From: JAMWDF01 sp964645405
GTDB lineage: Bacteria > Ratteibacteria > UBA8468 > B48-G9 > DSTR01
Direction: 5' to 3'
Length of the DNA stretch: 9,536 nt
NCBI GenBank assembly: GCA_964645405.1
Contig: CAZYCA010000040.1
Span: 1 to 9,536 of the forward strand
Shown: positions 1 through 8,270 of the stretch, piece by piece
How the letters are laid out: each line of letters begins with the position of its first letter
How positions within the stretch are numbered: the stretch's first letter is position 1
Program-made: the position numbers and the translations under genes
The notes under the pieces: model-generated
Told to the model about the DNA's origin: nothing
What the model saw: only the letters and a program-made list of their open reading frames with translations
The model's database searches: none

Positions 1-112
1 CGGCTGATTCTTTATCGTCTGCGCCACCCCACTGTGCTCCCCCGAAGACCCATGTTCCCAGTCCCAGAATACTTACTCTCAGTCCGGATCTTCCGAGAAC
101 ATTTCTAATCAT
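1..112 (-). CDS. Aldo/keto reductase, N-terminal fragment (cut by window edge)
   Basis: Only the first 37 codons are present. They read MIRNVLGRSGL, then RVSILGLGTW, FGGAQWGG and ADDKES. This is the usual N-terminus of the aldo/keto reductase (AKR) superfamily: the LGxSGLxVS beta hairpin, then the LGLGTW strand that opens the TIM barrel, then the WGGADDKES segment of the bacterial AKR groups. Family members are cytosolic NAD(P)H-dependent oxidoreductases acting on sugar aldehydes, ketones or related carbonyls. The catalytic Asp-Tyr-Lys-His residues lie beyond the window. The start ATG overlaps the TGA stop of the upstream dehydrogenase as ATGA (109-112). No strong Shine-Dalgarno sequence precedes it, so translation is probably coupled to the upstream gene. 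The family call is firm for so short a piece, but substrate and cofactor are unknown. Confidence 0.85.
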   Translation of the reverse strand, partial: MIRNVLGRSGLRVSILGLGTWVFGGAQWGGADDKESA

Positions 113-1155
113 AGCTTAACAATGGACTTCATTGTTGTTTCTGGTTCTCTATCTATAGCGGTAAGTGCTTCTTCAATCTGTTCTAAACTGAACTCTTTGG
201 TGATCAGTGACTTTAAGTTAATTTGACCACCAGCTACTAAAGCAATCGCCTGACGGTAGATGTTGGCATACCTCTGAACACATTGGACCTTAATCTCATT
301 CCAGATCAGTTTCATTACATTGAGCGGTATGATATCTTGAGTTGCCAGACCAATGAGTGCAATCGTTCCACCTTTTTTAACAACTTCCACAGTCTGCTGC
401 GTGGTTATTATGCTCCCTGCTGTTTCAAAAACCTTGTCCACTCCTTCTCCTCGTGTGATTTCTTTGATCTTTAAAGAAGCATCTAATTTTTTAGCATTTA
501 TAATCTTCGTGGCGCCTGATTTTGAGGCTAAGTTTAGACGAAACTCTTTTATGTCTACAGCGATAATTTCAGTGGCACCCATGGCCCTGGCTGCCTGGAT
601 GGTAAGGATTCCGATAGGACCTGTACCCAGAACTGCCACAGTATCACCGGGTTCAACATGGGCAATCCTGACGGCGTGAATTCCTACTGCCAGAGGCTCA
701 ATTAAAGCTCCTTCAGCAAAAGTAAGGTTATCAGGCAGCTTATAAGTGTAGGCAGCAGGATGAACTAAATACTCCACCAGAGCGCCATCTATGGGCGGTG
801 TTGCCATAAACTTTATCTCAGGACACAGGTTATACCTTCCTTTTCGGCAGTACTCACAGTTTGTGCAGGGAACTCCAGGTTCCAGGGCGACCCGGTCCCC
901 CACCTGCAGATGGGTAACTTTGCTTCCTGTTTTTACTATCTCGCCAGCACTTTCGTGACCCAGAATCATGGGTTTTTCTAAAACGTAATTGCCAATCCGG
1001 CCATGTTTATAGTAATGAATATCTGAGCCACAGATGCCTACCGTCTTTATCTTCACAAGGACTTCGGTATCCTCGATACTCCCAGGCATAGAAACAGAAT
1101 CAATTCTTACATCCTTAACTTTGTGCAACACTGCAGCTTTAATTTCCTGCGCCAT
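109..1155 (-). CDS. Zinc-dependent sorbitol/xylitol dehydrogenase-family alcohol dehydrogenase
   Basis: This is a medium-chain dehydrogenase of 348 residues, the normal family length. Numbering from the chosen ATG, the catalytic zinc ligands are visible as Cys42 (GICGSD), His67-Glu68 (GHE) and Glu153 (EPLA). Four cysteines for structural zinc are at 97, 100, 103 and 111. The Rossmann motif GTGPIG is at 177-182, and the acidic residue Asp201 ends the second strand, which favours NAD over NADP. The segments HYYKHGRIG and EPGVPC are characteristic of the sorbitol (L-iditol)/xylitol dehydrogenase branch, which oxidises polyols to ketoses in the cytoplasm. A start at TTG 1161 is possible, but GGAG at 1166-1169 sits only 4 nt from it and 10 nt from ATG 1155, so I chose the ATG. 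The gene lies 45 nt after the CsgG-like gene and overlaps the aldo/keto reductase by 4 nt. Exact substrate is uncertain: sorbitol, xylitol, another polyol, or 2,3-butanediol-type alcohols. Confidence 0.9.
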   Translation of the reverse strand: MAQEIKAAVLHKVKDVRIDSVSMPGSIEDTEVLVKIKTVGICGSDIHYYKHGRIGNYVLEKPMILGHESAGEIVKTGSKVTHLQVGDRVALEPGVPCTNCEYCRKGRYNLCPEIKFMATPPIDGALVEYLVHPAAYTYKLPDNLTFAEGALIEPLAVGIHAVRIAHVEPGDTVAVLGTGPIGILTIQAARAMGATEIIAVDIKEFRLNLASKSGATKIINAKKLDASLKIKEITRGEGVDKVFETAGSIITTQQTVEVVKKGGTIALIGLATQDIIPLNVMKLIWNEIKVQCVQRYANIYRQAIALVAGGQINLKSLITKEFSLEQIEEALTAIDREPETTMKSIVKL

Positions 1156-1165
1156 AGTCAACTTA

Positions 1166-1169
1166 CTCC
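1166..1169 (-). promoter_or_regulatory. Shine-Dalgarno deciding the dehydrogenase start
   Basis: GGAG on the minus strand lies 10 nt before ATG 1155 and only 4 nt before the in-frame TTG at 1161. The spacing supports ATG 1155 as the start, removing two residues from the longest reading frame. Confidence 0.5.
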
Positions 1170-1200
1170 GGGCTAAGCTTTTACTTCTCCGAGGGATTGA

Positions 1201-1782
1201 TTATTTCCCTTGTCTGTATTCACAAATTGCGGCGACTACCTTATCAGACAGTCTTTCCAGCGCAGTTCTGGTACACCGGCCTATCAGACTATCATCGAAC
1301 CCGGTATCGAAACGGATAGTTTCGTTCAACTCCATTTCGTCCAGCGTTTCTTTTTCTACGTTGAAATCAACCCTTTCTTTGCCTTTCCGGGTTAGTTCGC
1401 TGAGCTCCTTGGTATCCAGAATAACATGGCGGTTTTTCGAATCGCTCAGCTTTATTCTGACCTGGACCAGAGCAGTAACAACATTTCTCCACCGGTTTAC
1501 AAATGGGATTATCTCATTGTTTTTTTCCAGAGAAAAGAGTAAAACCGTTCCTTCCAGGAGGTAATCACAGTCCTTCTTGTCATTTTTCACCTGTAATCCC
1601 TTTTCTTTAAGGATTTCCTTAATGGTGCAAAGTAATTTCTTTTCAAGTTGATTACCTTTTTCATGATAGTCGCTTTTATTCTCAAATCCTGCAATATATA
1701 TACATGAAATTTTTTCGCTGCCGCCACTTCTGGCCAGCATTGTTAATGAGATAAGCACCACTGGAAAAGCTAAAAATTTCAT
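1201..1782 (-). CDS. Small exported protein, CsgG/LpoB-like (tentative)
   Basis: A 193-residue protein with an N-terminal export signal: Lys2, a hydrophobic run at about residues 3-17, and a possible signal peptidase site after Ala-Arg-Ser (17-19). There is no lipobox cysteine. The mature part begins with a beta strand and a family-like motif (IYIAGFENKS, 28-37), then an amphipathic helix, DYLLEG (73-78), a beta strand rich in alternating residues (VQVRIKLSD), and ends with FDDSLIGRCTRTALERL (162-178) before a final helix. That order (xxFEN, helix, DYLLxG strand, substrate-variation strand, DSxxGxATR-like helix) resembles the periplasmic domains of CsgG, FlgT and LpoB-type proteins, known for outer-membrane secretion or peptidoglycan synthase activation. 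I infer the fold by pattern only; the function here is unknown. A TTG at 1794 would add four residues. No good Shine-Dalgarno precedes either start, and the gene may be translated by coupling (see 1779-1808). Confidence 0.75.
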   Translation of the reverse strand: MKFLAFPVVLISLTMLARSGGSEKISCIYIAGFENKSDYHEKGNQLEKKLLCTIKEILKEKGLQVKNDKKDCDYLLEGTVLLFSLEKNNEIIPFVNRWRNVVTALVQVRIKLSDSKNRHVILDTKELSELTRKGKERVDFNVEKETLDEMELNETIRFDTGFDDSLIGRCTRTALERLSDKVVAAICEYRQGK

Positions 1783-1808
1783 TTTGTTAACCAAAAGAGT
1801 AGTTTCAT
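1779..1808 (-). other. Nine-codon ORF bridging two genes by ATGA overlaps
   Basis: On the minus strand the TGA stop of the large hydrolase gene (1805-1807) is embedded in ATGA. That ATG opens a nine-codon frame encoding MKLLFWLTK. It ends at a TGA that itself overlaps the ATG of the CsgG-like gene, again as ATGA (1779-1782). The CsgG-like gene lacks a clear ribosome binding site, so this may be a stop-restart relay for translational coupling rather than a functional peptide. It could equally be chance. Confidence 0.3.
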
Positions 1809-4800
1809 AGTAGCTTTTCGATCTTGCCTGTGACTTTACTCACCTGTTTCAACGGGATTAATCCAATGCCAAACGGTCCGAGGTTGAATTTAACTTTCAG
1901 TTGCCCATCTTTTTCCGCGTAAGGGTAACACTCTCCGGTGAAAAGGTTAAACATCTTACCTTCTGTTTTTTTCTGTATTCTTCCTGGAATAGATACTTCC
2001 CCTCGGATATTATTATCACTATTGTTGGCGATAAGCAAGTATTCGTTACCGTAGCTGTCTTTCATCAGGGTGCGGTGAATGTAATTTACATCCAGTATAG
2101 TTTCCGGTGTTTTACCTAACCTTGCCAAGATTTTCTTAATGATTATCTCGTCGGGAGTAATGATATCGGGTGAAACAAGGCGCACATACTGTCTGATTCC
2201 GCCTAAATAGCAGGTATCTTCTATCCTTAAAGCAATGACATTTTTTTCACCATATTTTAAGTATTTACTTACTTCCACACTGAAAATTTCGTCCCATACT
2301 AATGTTTCCTTGACCAGCTGGCCATTGATATATACCTTCGCCCGATCATCCAGATTACTGCCAGCAAAGTATATCCTTTTGCCTGCCAATGTTTTGGGCA
2401 GAGTAAAGATATACCGGTACCAACCCCAGCCATCTAAGCCGGGATAGCCATTTTCCTCCCATGTTCCGGGGACGGTGATTGTTTCCCAGGAACTATCATC
2501 GTAGTCTGGTGAATACCACGTTTCTTCCAATCCCTTATCAATATGGCCAGCCGTAGAGGTGGCTGCTACTCCGGGAGCCTGAGGCCAGGAAGCACCGAAG
2601 CGGAACTTCCATTTACCTTCCAGGTTTACCACAGCAGCTCCTTGGCCGAAGCCTGCACCTAAAACTGCAGGTATGAATACCACTTTTCCCATCCCGTATT
2701 TATTTTCTGTAATGGCTGGCTGGTTGTCAGCATAGAAAGCAAGCGGTGTGGCGGTTTCTACTTTTAGCAGTCCCCAGGCTGGCGTGTTGTTGAAAGTGAG
2801 TTCTTTATCATCCAACAATAATTTACCGCTATTCCCTTTTACATAGCCATCTATATCAGCACCAGCGATTTCGGAAAGAACACTACCTCTATTTTCTTTG
2901 TACAATTTGGTATATTCGTCGTATATTCCGGTAGCAGGGCCAGTAACAATTAGGATACCACCTTTTTCGGCATAAGCTTTTAATCTGGGAACCACGGATC
3001 GTTCCAGATAAGGAGCTGGTGGAATGATAAGGTAGGGAAACTCATTTACTACTTCGTCCATATTAAAAGCAGAGAATATTTTTACCTGATATCCCATTTC
3101 CGTGAGTGTCCAGAAGAGTTTCTCATATGGTTCAATCTCGGCATTACTTCCCTGGATAAATGTAGCATAGGGATAATAGTAACCAATATTTCTTATGGGC
3201 CGCAGGTTAGAGAGAAGATTACCGAAGACGCGGCAGTTCTGGTTCATTAACGAACCCTGAACGGTGAAATCACACATAGACCCGTCCCAGTCGTAAGCGG
3301 CAAATTCTTCATTGCTACTCCATGTCCAATAGTGACAGCCGTAAAGTCCGTGCTGGAACAACATCCATGCCCAGGACTGTGCTTTTTCGTCAGGATAATA
3401 ATGCCATTTATAGGTTCTCTGTTCTGGTCTTGAAGCCACACCGGTTTCAAGAGAGAGAACTGGAGATTCCTTGGAATCATATAGTTCCTGGGTTCTAATT
3501 ATAGCCTTCCACTCATCGTCAAGATAGAGGTCCGTCATACTAATCCCCTGCTGAGCTTTATTGTTGGCGAAAGGATTTACTGCACTCCCGTATTTCGCCG
3601 AGAAAGGACTGAGAAGAGCAGGAACAAACTTTGCTCCAGTCAGTTTGCATTTTGAATGTTTGGTTAACAAATCAGCCTGCCATTTTAAGGCACCCTCAAG
3701 ACACTTCATTTTAGCTAATATTATGTCATACCAGGCTGCCCTGTTCTCCTGCCAGCGCTTGGGTAATATTATCTTGTCAAAAGAGGAAAAGTTTTCACCC
3801 CATACCAGGTTCAATTTGTCAATAATTCCATATTGCTTTTTCAGATAATTCTTGATGGCTTCCTCCAGAAGTTGGTTAGTGGCACCGCCGTAATGGTAGT
3901 AGCCGGGCTCATTGATAACACTCCAGGCAAGTATTTCATCCCAATTTCCATAACGTTCGCTGAATTTTTCAAAGAAATTTCCCCATACTTTCATGTGGTC
4001 CGGAAGGTAACCTAATAGTTCCGGGTCCACCATGGCCTCATAACCATCAGGAGGGTTGTATTTTTGTTTGAACCAGTTAGGTCTATCAATTTGCAGTAGC
4101 ACCACAGCTTTTTTCTTTTCTTCCTTAATTCTGCCCATTATTTTGTCAGGATAACTCCAGATGTATACATCTTCTTTTGGCTGGATAGCCATAAAACTCT
4201 GCCAGCCTTCATCTATTCCCATACTGAACCCGGGGTGGTCAACATCAAAGCCAATCATTTTATCAGCACTGAGAGAAAAGGTAACATAAGGGGTGATTGT
4301 ATTACCTTTTGTTTCGGGCAGAACAATTCTCTGGATGATTTCTTTCTCCAGATATTCTTTTGCCTTTTCATACATTCCGGCAGCTTTCTCCAACCGCTCC
4401 AGAGAACGCTGGTATCTGCTCAACCGCATGTCCCAGAAGCTGGCAACAAGATAGACATTTACTTTTTTCAGATAAGCAATAGCAGGGGCAACTTCGTAGT
4501 TAGCGTATCGGTTATCTTGGAGTGTGGATTCCTTATGTGTTAGCATCTCTCTTATTTTTAATAAACAGGCACCAATGTTTGCTTTTTCCAGCATTCTTTT
4601 GCATGTCAGATATTTTTTCAGTAGGGTTTCATCATTCTGAGCGGAAAATGTTAGGAGACTGTGGATTTTTTTCATTTCCGTGTTAATTTCCTGCAGAGGG
4701 AAAACCCGTAGTGCGCTTGTGAGTCGTTCGATGTATTCCTTCTCTTTGGCAAGCAGAGCCTGCAGATTAAGCTTTTCATCCACTACCACAATTCCCTCGC

Positions 4801-6433
4801 GGAAGATTTTATCAAGTGCCTGATATTCTTCCATTCCACCTTTATGTGGGATCAGATAAAGTTCCTGAATATGTGGTTTATCTTTTAATATTCTTATAGG
4901 TGGCCTCCAACCAAAGGCAAGACTGCCCCGCATATAACCATGTCCCCCGGCTATATTCCATCCCGGCATATAGTCTAGAGAAGCGGTTCTGATAACTGCA
5001 AGGTTGATTTCTGGACAAAGCAGGTCGATGGAGGATACACTGTGGTCAGGAAATGCAAAAAATTCAGGATTGGACTTAGGTGGTGTCGCAACCAGATCAT
5101 CATTGTAACCGTCCCTGCTTTTGTATCTTAATCCCCGTATATCACCAATCCGTGGCATTCCAAAAAAGAAACCGTCTATCTGGTTTTCTTTAAATAGACA
5201 GTCATCCTTTTTGTTTTCTGAGGAAAGGGAGTTGGTCATCTTCAGCAACCAAGGATAGGCATCTATTCTTCTGGTGAGAAAGCCGTTTTCAGCTACTTTC
5301 GCTGTAGAGATAAGAACAAGCCTTACCCTGCCATATGATTTATAGGCAAGTTTTTCGTTTTCCCATGGTTTCAAATCAAAAAAATGGCCAGAAACCGCAC
5401 CAAGACCGTAATAGAATTTGCCGTTATTGTCACCACGGATAAAATAGTTTTGTGCTTTTAGAAGATAAGAGGATGTGTCATCCTGAAGAACAAAACCGCC
5501 AGCTCCAGCAGGTTCATACTGGTTTTTTGTGGTGTCGTAATATAGAATCAGTCTTTTAAATGAAAATGGTTCCAGATTTACCAGAAAAGTAATTTCATCT
5601 TCTCTGGTTAGAGTTTTAGAACTGTCCATGTCATCCACCTGGCAGGGAATAACCTCGCTTTTTAATTTGTCCATTATTGATATGCTGGTTAAATTGACAT
5701 CAGGGGGAAGTTTCAGGTTTTCTGCAAGAAGGGTAACAGGATAATTTTTCAATTCGTAAGGGTGAGGGTTGATGACGGTGACCACAGTGGACCTAATAAG
5801 ACCTTTCTTGATATTATCAGCCAGTTTGGGGTCCAGTGATGGCACCAGAATTCCCACTTTAAAATTATCGTATTCCACGTTAATGGTACCAGTTTTTCCA
5901 GTTCTGGTTTCTACAAAAAAACGATAGGGGAAAGATGATATGTTAATTCCTTTTGGTTTCCACGTTGTGCCGTCAGGCCGGAGGACTGTAAAGACTGCGC
6001 CATCGGTGGTAAAGGAACACTGGATGTGGTATAAACCCTTTTCCTTACTAGCACCCAGAATTTTATTGGACCAGAGTCCGAATATAAATATCTTTTGGTC
6101 ATTTATCCCTGCGATAATGCAACTGCCGACCGGCTTATCTGCTGAGGAGATAACCTTCATGTCGAATTCCACTGATTCACCTGCAAAAAAATCCCTGTTC
6201 AGAGTAAACCGCAATGAAGCATCTTCAGGTTGGGTCTGCCTTATATAGAAAACGCCGTTTTCTATCCCGTATCTGGAAAAAATAACCTCCCCGTCGCCTT
6301 TTTCTATTATCCATTTTGAACGGTTTAACTCCTGAGCAGAGAAATCGTCGTAGATTATTTCCTTCAGGTTAACCGATGCCTCAGCCTTCATGGATAACCA
6401 CAAAACACAAATGAATATCAGTGCTTTCTTCAT
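1805..6433 (-). CDS. Secreted multidomain GH42/clan GH-A-like glycoside hydrolase with GH2-type binding domain
   Basis: A 1542-residue exported protein. The signal peptide is at 1-19 (MKK, hydrophobic core, AEA then Ser20). Residues about 25-195 look like a jelly-roll concanavalin-type domain. Residues 200-550 are beta-rich and I do not recognise them. Residues 552-705 are charged helices. Residues about 735-1080 resemble a TIM barrel of the GH42/clan GH-A type: WSVINEPG places the acid/base at Glu842 (codon 3908-3910), and SLETG places the nucleophile at Glu996 (codon 3446-3448). Residues 1081-1262 form a Rossmann-like domain resembling the GH42 beta-galactosidase trimerisation domain. Residues 1265-1420 match the GH2 N-terminal sugar-binding fold (NLEGKWKFRFG, then WYRYIFTLP and VYINGQLV). 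Residues 1450-1528 form a small beta sandwich. The start has GGAGGG 8 nt upstream (6442-6447) and follows the NHL gene by 28 nt. It probably cleaves a beta-glycoside in the periplasm or at the surface; specificity is unknown and a single-family assignment is uncertain. Confidence 0.85.
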   Translation of the reverse strand: MKKALIFICVLWLSMKAEASVNLKEIIYDDFSAQELNRSKWIIEKGDGEVIFSRYGIENGVFYIRQTQPEDASLRFTLNRDFFAGESVEFDMKVISSADKPVGSCIIAGINDQKIFIFGLWSNKILGASKEKGLYHIQCSFTTDGAVFTVLRPDGTTWKPKGINISSFPYRFFVETRTGKTGTINVEYDNFKVGILVPSLDPKLADNIKKGLIRSTVVTVINPHPYELKNYPVTLLAENLKLPPDVNLTSISIMDKLKSEVIPCQVDDMDSSKTLTREDEITFLVNLEPFSFKRLILYYDTTKNQYEPAGAGGFVLQDDTSSYLLKAQNYFIRGDNNGKFYYGLGAVSGHFFDLKPWENEKLAYKSYGRVRLVLISTAKVAENGFLTRRIDAYPWLLKMTNSLSSENKKDDCLFKENQIDGFFFGMPRIGDIRGLRYKSRDGYNDDLVATPPKSNPEFFAFPDHSVSSIDLLCPEINLAVIRTASLDYMPGWNIAGGHGYMRGSLAFGWRPPIRILKDKPHIQELYLIPHKGGMEEYQALDKIFREGIVVVDEKLNLQALLAKEKEYIERLTSALRVFPLQEINTEMKKIHSLLTFSAQNDETLLKKYLTCKRMLEKANIGACLLKIREMLTHKESTLQDNRYANYEVAPAIAYLKKVNVYLVASFWDMRLSRYQRSLERLEKAAGMYEKAKEYLEKEIIQRIVLPETKGNTITPYVTFSLSADKMIGFDVDHPGFSMGIDEGWQSFMAIQPKEDVYIWSYPDKIMGRIKEEKKKAVVLLQIDRPNWFKQKYNPPDGYEAMVDPELLGYLPDHMKVWGNFFEKFSERYGNWDEILAWSVINEPGYYHYGGATNQLLEEAIKNYLKKQYGIIDKLNLVWGENFSSFDKIILPKRWQENRAAWYDIILAKMKCLEGALKWQADLLTKHSKCKLTGAKFVPALLSPFSAKYGSAVNPFANNKAQQGISMTDLYLDDEWKAIIRTQELYDSKESPVLSLETGVASRPEQRTYKWHYYPDEKAQSWAWMLFQHGLYGCHYWTWSSNEEFAAYDWDGSMCDFTVQGSLMNQNCRVFGNLLSNLRPIRNIGYYYPYATFIQGSNAEIEPYEKLFWTLTEMGYQVKIFSAFNMDEVVNEFPYLIIPPAPYLERSVVPRLKAYAEKGGILIVTGPATGIYDEYTKLYKENRGSVLSEIAGADIDGYVKGNSGKLLLDDKELTFNNTPAWGLLKVETATPLAFYADNQPAITENKYGMGKVVFIPAVLGAGFGQGAAVVNLEGKWKFRFGASWPQAPGVAATSTAGHIDKGLEETWYSPDYDDSSWETITVPGTWEENGYPGLDGWGWYRYIFTLPKTLAGKRIYFAGSNLDDRAKVYINGQLVKETLVWDEIFSVEVSKYLKYGEKNVIALRIEDTCYLGGIRQYVRLVSPDIITPDEIIIKKILARLGKTPETILDVNYIHRTLMKDSYGNEYLLIANNSDNNIRGEVSIPGRIQKKTEGKMFNLFTGECYPYAEKDGQLKVKFNLGPFGIGLIPLKQVSKVTGKIEKLL

Positions 6434-6461
6434 TATGTTAACCCTCCGTATACATGGAAAA

Positions 6462-8270
6462 TCACGGAATTATCTCCAGAGAACCGTCTGGATTATACTT
6501 CAGACTGTATTTTATGATTCCATGACCATCAGAGATATAAAGGTTTCTTCCAGAGATAGCTACACCCATCGGGCAAAGCAGATGGTAGCCATCCTGGACA
6601 TCAATTCCACCAAATTCCCCAAAATAATTTTTCCCGTTTATCTTAACTGGTTTCCCCTCCTGATTCAAAACAACTAATTTTGATTCCCGGCAAAGTGTTA
6701 TAAAAAGATTATTTTTTTCATCAATGGCCATACCGGTGGGAAAAGGTCCAAGCTCATAACTCCAGAGTCTGTCGTTCCAAGTTAATGTTTTTCCTTTATA
6801 CGGAGGAAATTTATGGACAGTCATACCCGGCAATGGTTCTGTCACATAGATATTTCCCAGATTATCCACTTTGATGCCAGCACCACCAACTCCTATTCCT
6901 TCTAAAACCACCTTTTTGTCTGTACCGTCAGAGGAAAACACGTAGACTTTTTTATCCATGGCTACATACAGGTTACTATTTTTATCCACAGTGATAGGAA
7001 CAGGTCCCTCAAATTTCAGATCAAAATTTATGTCCTTCAAGTCGAAATCAAATTTCCTGATTTTACCAGTACTCTCCATGATATATATGTGTTTTGCTCT
7101 GTGATCAATGCAAACAGATTGCGGTCTTTCTGCCGAAAGCATTTTGATGAAACTGCCATCCTTTCCACTTATTTTCTGCAAACGTGAATTGTCTGATGGT
7201 TCGCAAACATAAATTGCTTCAGTTTCATCAATATCAATTGCGGTATTTCGCTGAAATGTTCCCTGCTGGTCAGGGTAGGCTCCAATCGTACCGGTATAAT
7301 TCAAGTCTTTATTAAACTTCATTATCCCACCCTTCCGGTTCCAAATGCATCCAGCATAAATACTTCCTGTTTTCTGGTGGTAGGTTATACTTCTTAAAAA
7401 GATGGGCATTTCCTGTTTGGTACTGGTAATATATTTACCTTTCCTGTCAAATTTCTGAATACGGCAGCACTTTATTTCTCCCCAGATGAATTCACCGACA
7501 TAGACATTACCTTCTTCATCTACCGCACAACTGACCGGGGAAGCAAAGAATCCATTGTCTGGTTTTTGTGGGGCTGGTCTGTCTAGGTAGCCCTCAGGGA
7601 TAGAACGAAGTGGATTTCCTTTTTTATCGTAAACTAACATCCTGTAATTTCCGGTGTCTACTATGTAGATATTACCTTCGGTGTCCACTGCCACCGCTGA
7701 AGCATTTTTCAAATGGTAGGCATCTGAACCTTCTTCACCAGGGGTTCCAATAAAACTGCGACCATTAAAATCTTTTGATGGCAAGCCGTCCGGAGTGAAC
7801 TTTTTAACGGTGGAAGAATCAGCCACATAGATGAAGCCCTGCGCATCAACACAAAGGCCCGCAGGTCGCTGCAGTTGGCTCTCTGTCAGCCCCGGTTTGC
7901 TACTGCCGATGAAATTTCTGTCTAAACCCTTAAACATCACATTTTTTCCGTCAGTGTCAATCTTTACTATGATGGACTGGTCTGTTCTGGAGATATAGAG
8001 GTTATCCTCCTTATCAATAGCCATGCCAAAACCGCTGTGTGCCCGGCAAGGTGTTTCCCAGAAAGTCTTTATATACATTCCGGAGTTGTTGAACACAACA
8101 ATACTGTCACCAGTAAGTACATGGATATTACCAAAAGAATCAACCGCAACCGCGTTGCTGCACGCAAACTTACCAGGCTGGTCCCCAAAGATAGTAGCTG
8201 TTTCTGCCCTGGAAAACAGCCAGCCCATGCTGAAACACAACGACCACATTAAAACATATCTGTTTCTCAT
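6462..8270 (-). CDS. Secreted NHL-repeat beta-propeller protein, twelve repeats
   Basis: A 602-residue protein with a signal peptide: Arg2/Arg4, a hydrophobic core at about 5-19, and Ser-Arg-Ala before Glu23. The rest is almost wholly NHL-type repeats of the pattern AVDxxGNIYVxDxxNxxVxxFxxxG. I count twelve, starting near residues 38, 80, 136, 190, 244, 291, 341, 382, 421, 463, 510 and 567. The clearest are VAVDTEGNIYIVDTGNYR (193-210) and IKVDNLGNIYVTEP (466-479). Twelve blades would fit two six-bladed propellers. No catalytic motif or membrane anchor is visible. NHL propellers commonly bind protein or carbohydrate ligands; some, such as peptidyl-alpha-hydroxyglycine alpha-amidating lyase and Vgb-like lyases, are enzymes. 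A binding or scaffold role for the operon's substrate is plausible but unproven. The start has GAGGAG 12 nt upstream (8283-8288), and the gene follows the pseudopilin stop by 26 nt. Confidence 0.88.
   Translation of the reverse strand: MRNRYVLMWSLCFSMGWLFSRAETATIFGDQPGKFACSNAVAVDSFGNIHVLTGDSIVVFNNSGMYIKTFWETPCRAHSGFGMAIDKEDNLYISRTDQSIIVKIDTDGKNVMFKGLDRNFIGSSKPGLTESQLQRPAGLCVDAQGFIYVADSSTVKKFTPDGLPSKDFNGRSFIGTPGEEGSDAYHLKNASAVAVDTEGNIYIVDTGNYRMLVYDKKGNPLRSIPEGYLDRPAPQKPDNGFFASPVSCAVDEEGNVYVGEFIWGEIKCCRIQKFDRKGKYITSTKQEMPIFLRSITYHQKTGSIYAGCIWNRKGGIMKFNKDLNYTGTIGAYPDQQGTFQRNTAIDIDETEAIYVCEPSDNSRLQKISGKDGSFIKMLSAERPQSVCIDHRAKHIYIMESTGKIRKFDFDLKDINFDLKFEGPVPITVDKNSNLYVAMDKKVYVFSSDGTDKKVVLEGIGVGGAGIKVDNLGNIYVTEPLPGMTVHKFPPYKGKTLTWNDRLWSYELGPFPTGMAIDEKNNLFITLCRESKLVVLNQEGKPVKINGKNYFGEFGGIDVQDGYHLLCPMGVAISGRNLYISDGHGIIKYSLKYNPDGSLEIIP

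Noticed and set aside
1034..1564. A 176-codon open frame on the plus strand
   Set aside because: It lies antisense across the dehydrogenase and CsgG-like genes, is low-complexity Ser/Leu-rich, and has no family features.
3247..3480. A 77-codon minus-strand frame
   Set aside because: It is an out-of-frame shadow inside the hydrolase gene, near the nucleophile region that reads normally in the main frame.
6434..6461. A terminator or promoter between the NHL and hydrolase genes
   Set aside because: The 28-nt gap holds only a ribosome binding site, with no hairpin plus T-run and no promoter pair.
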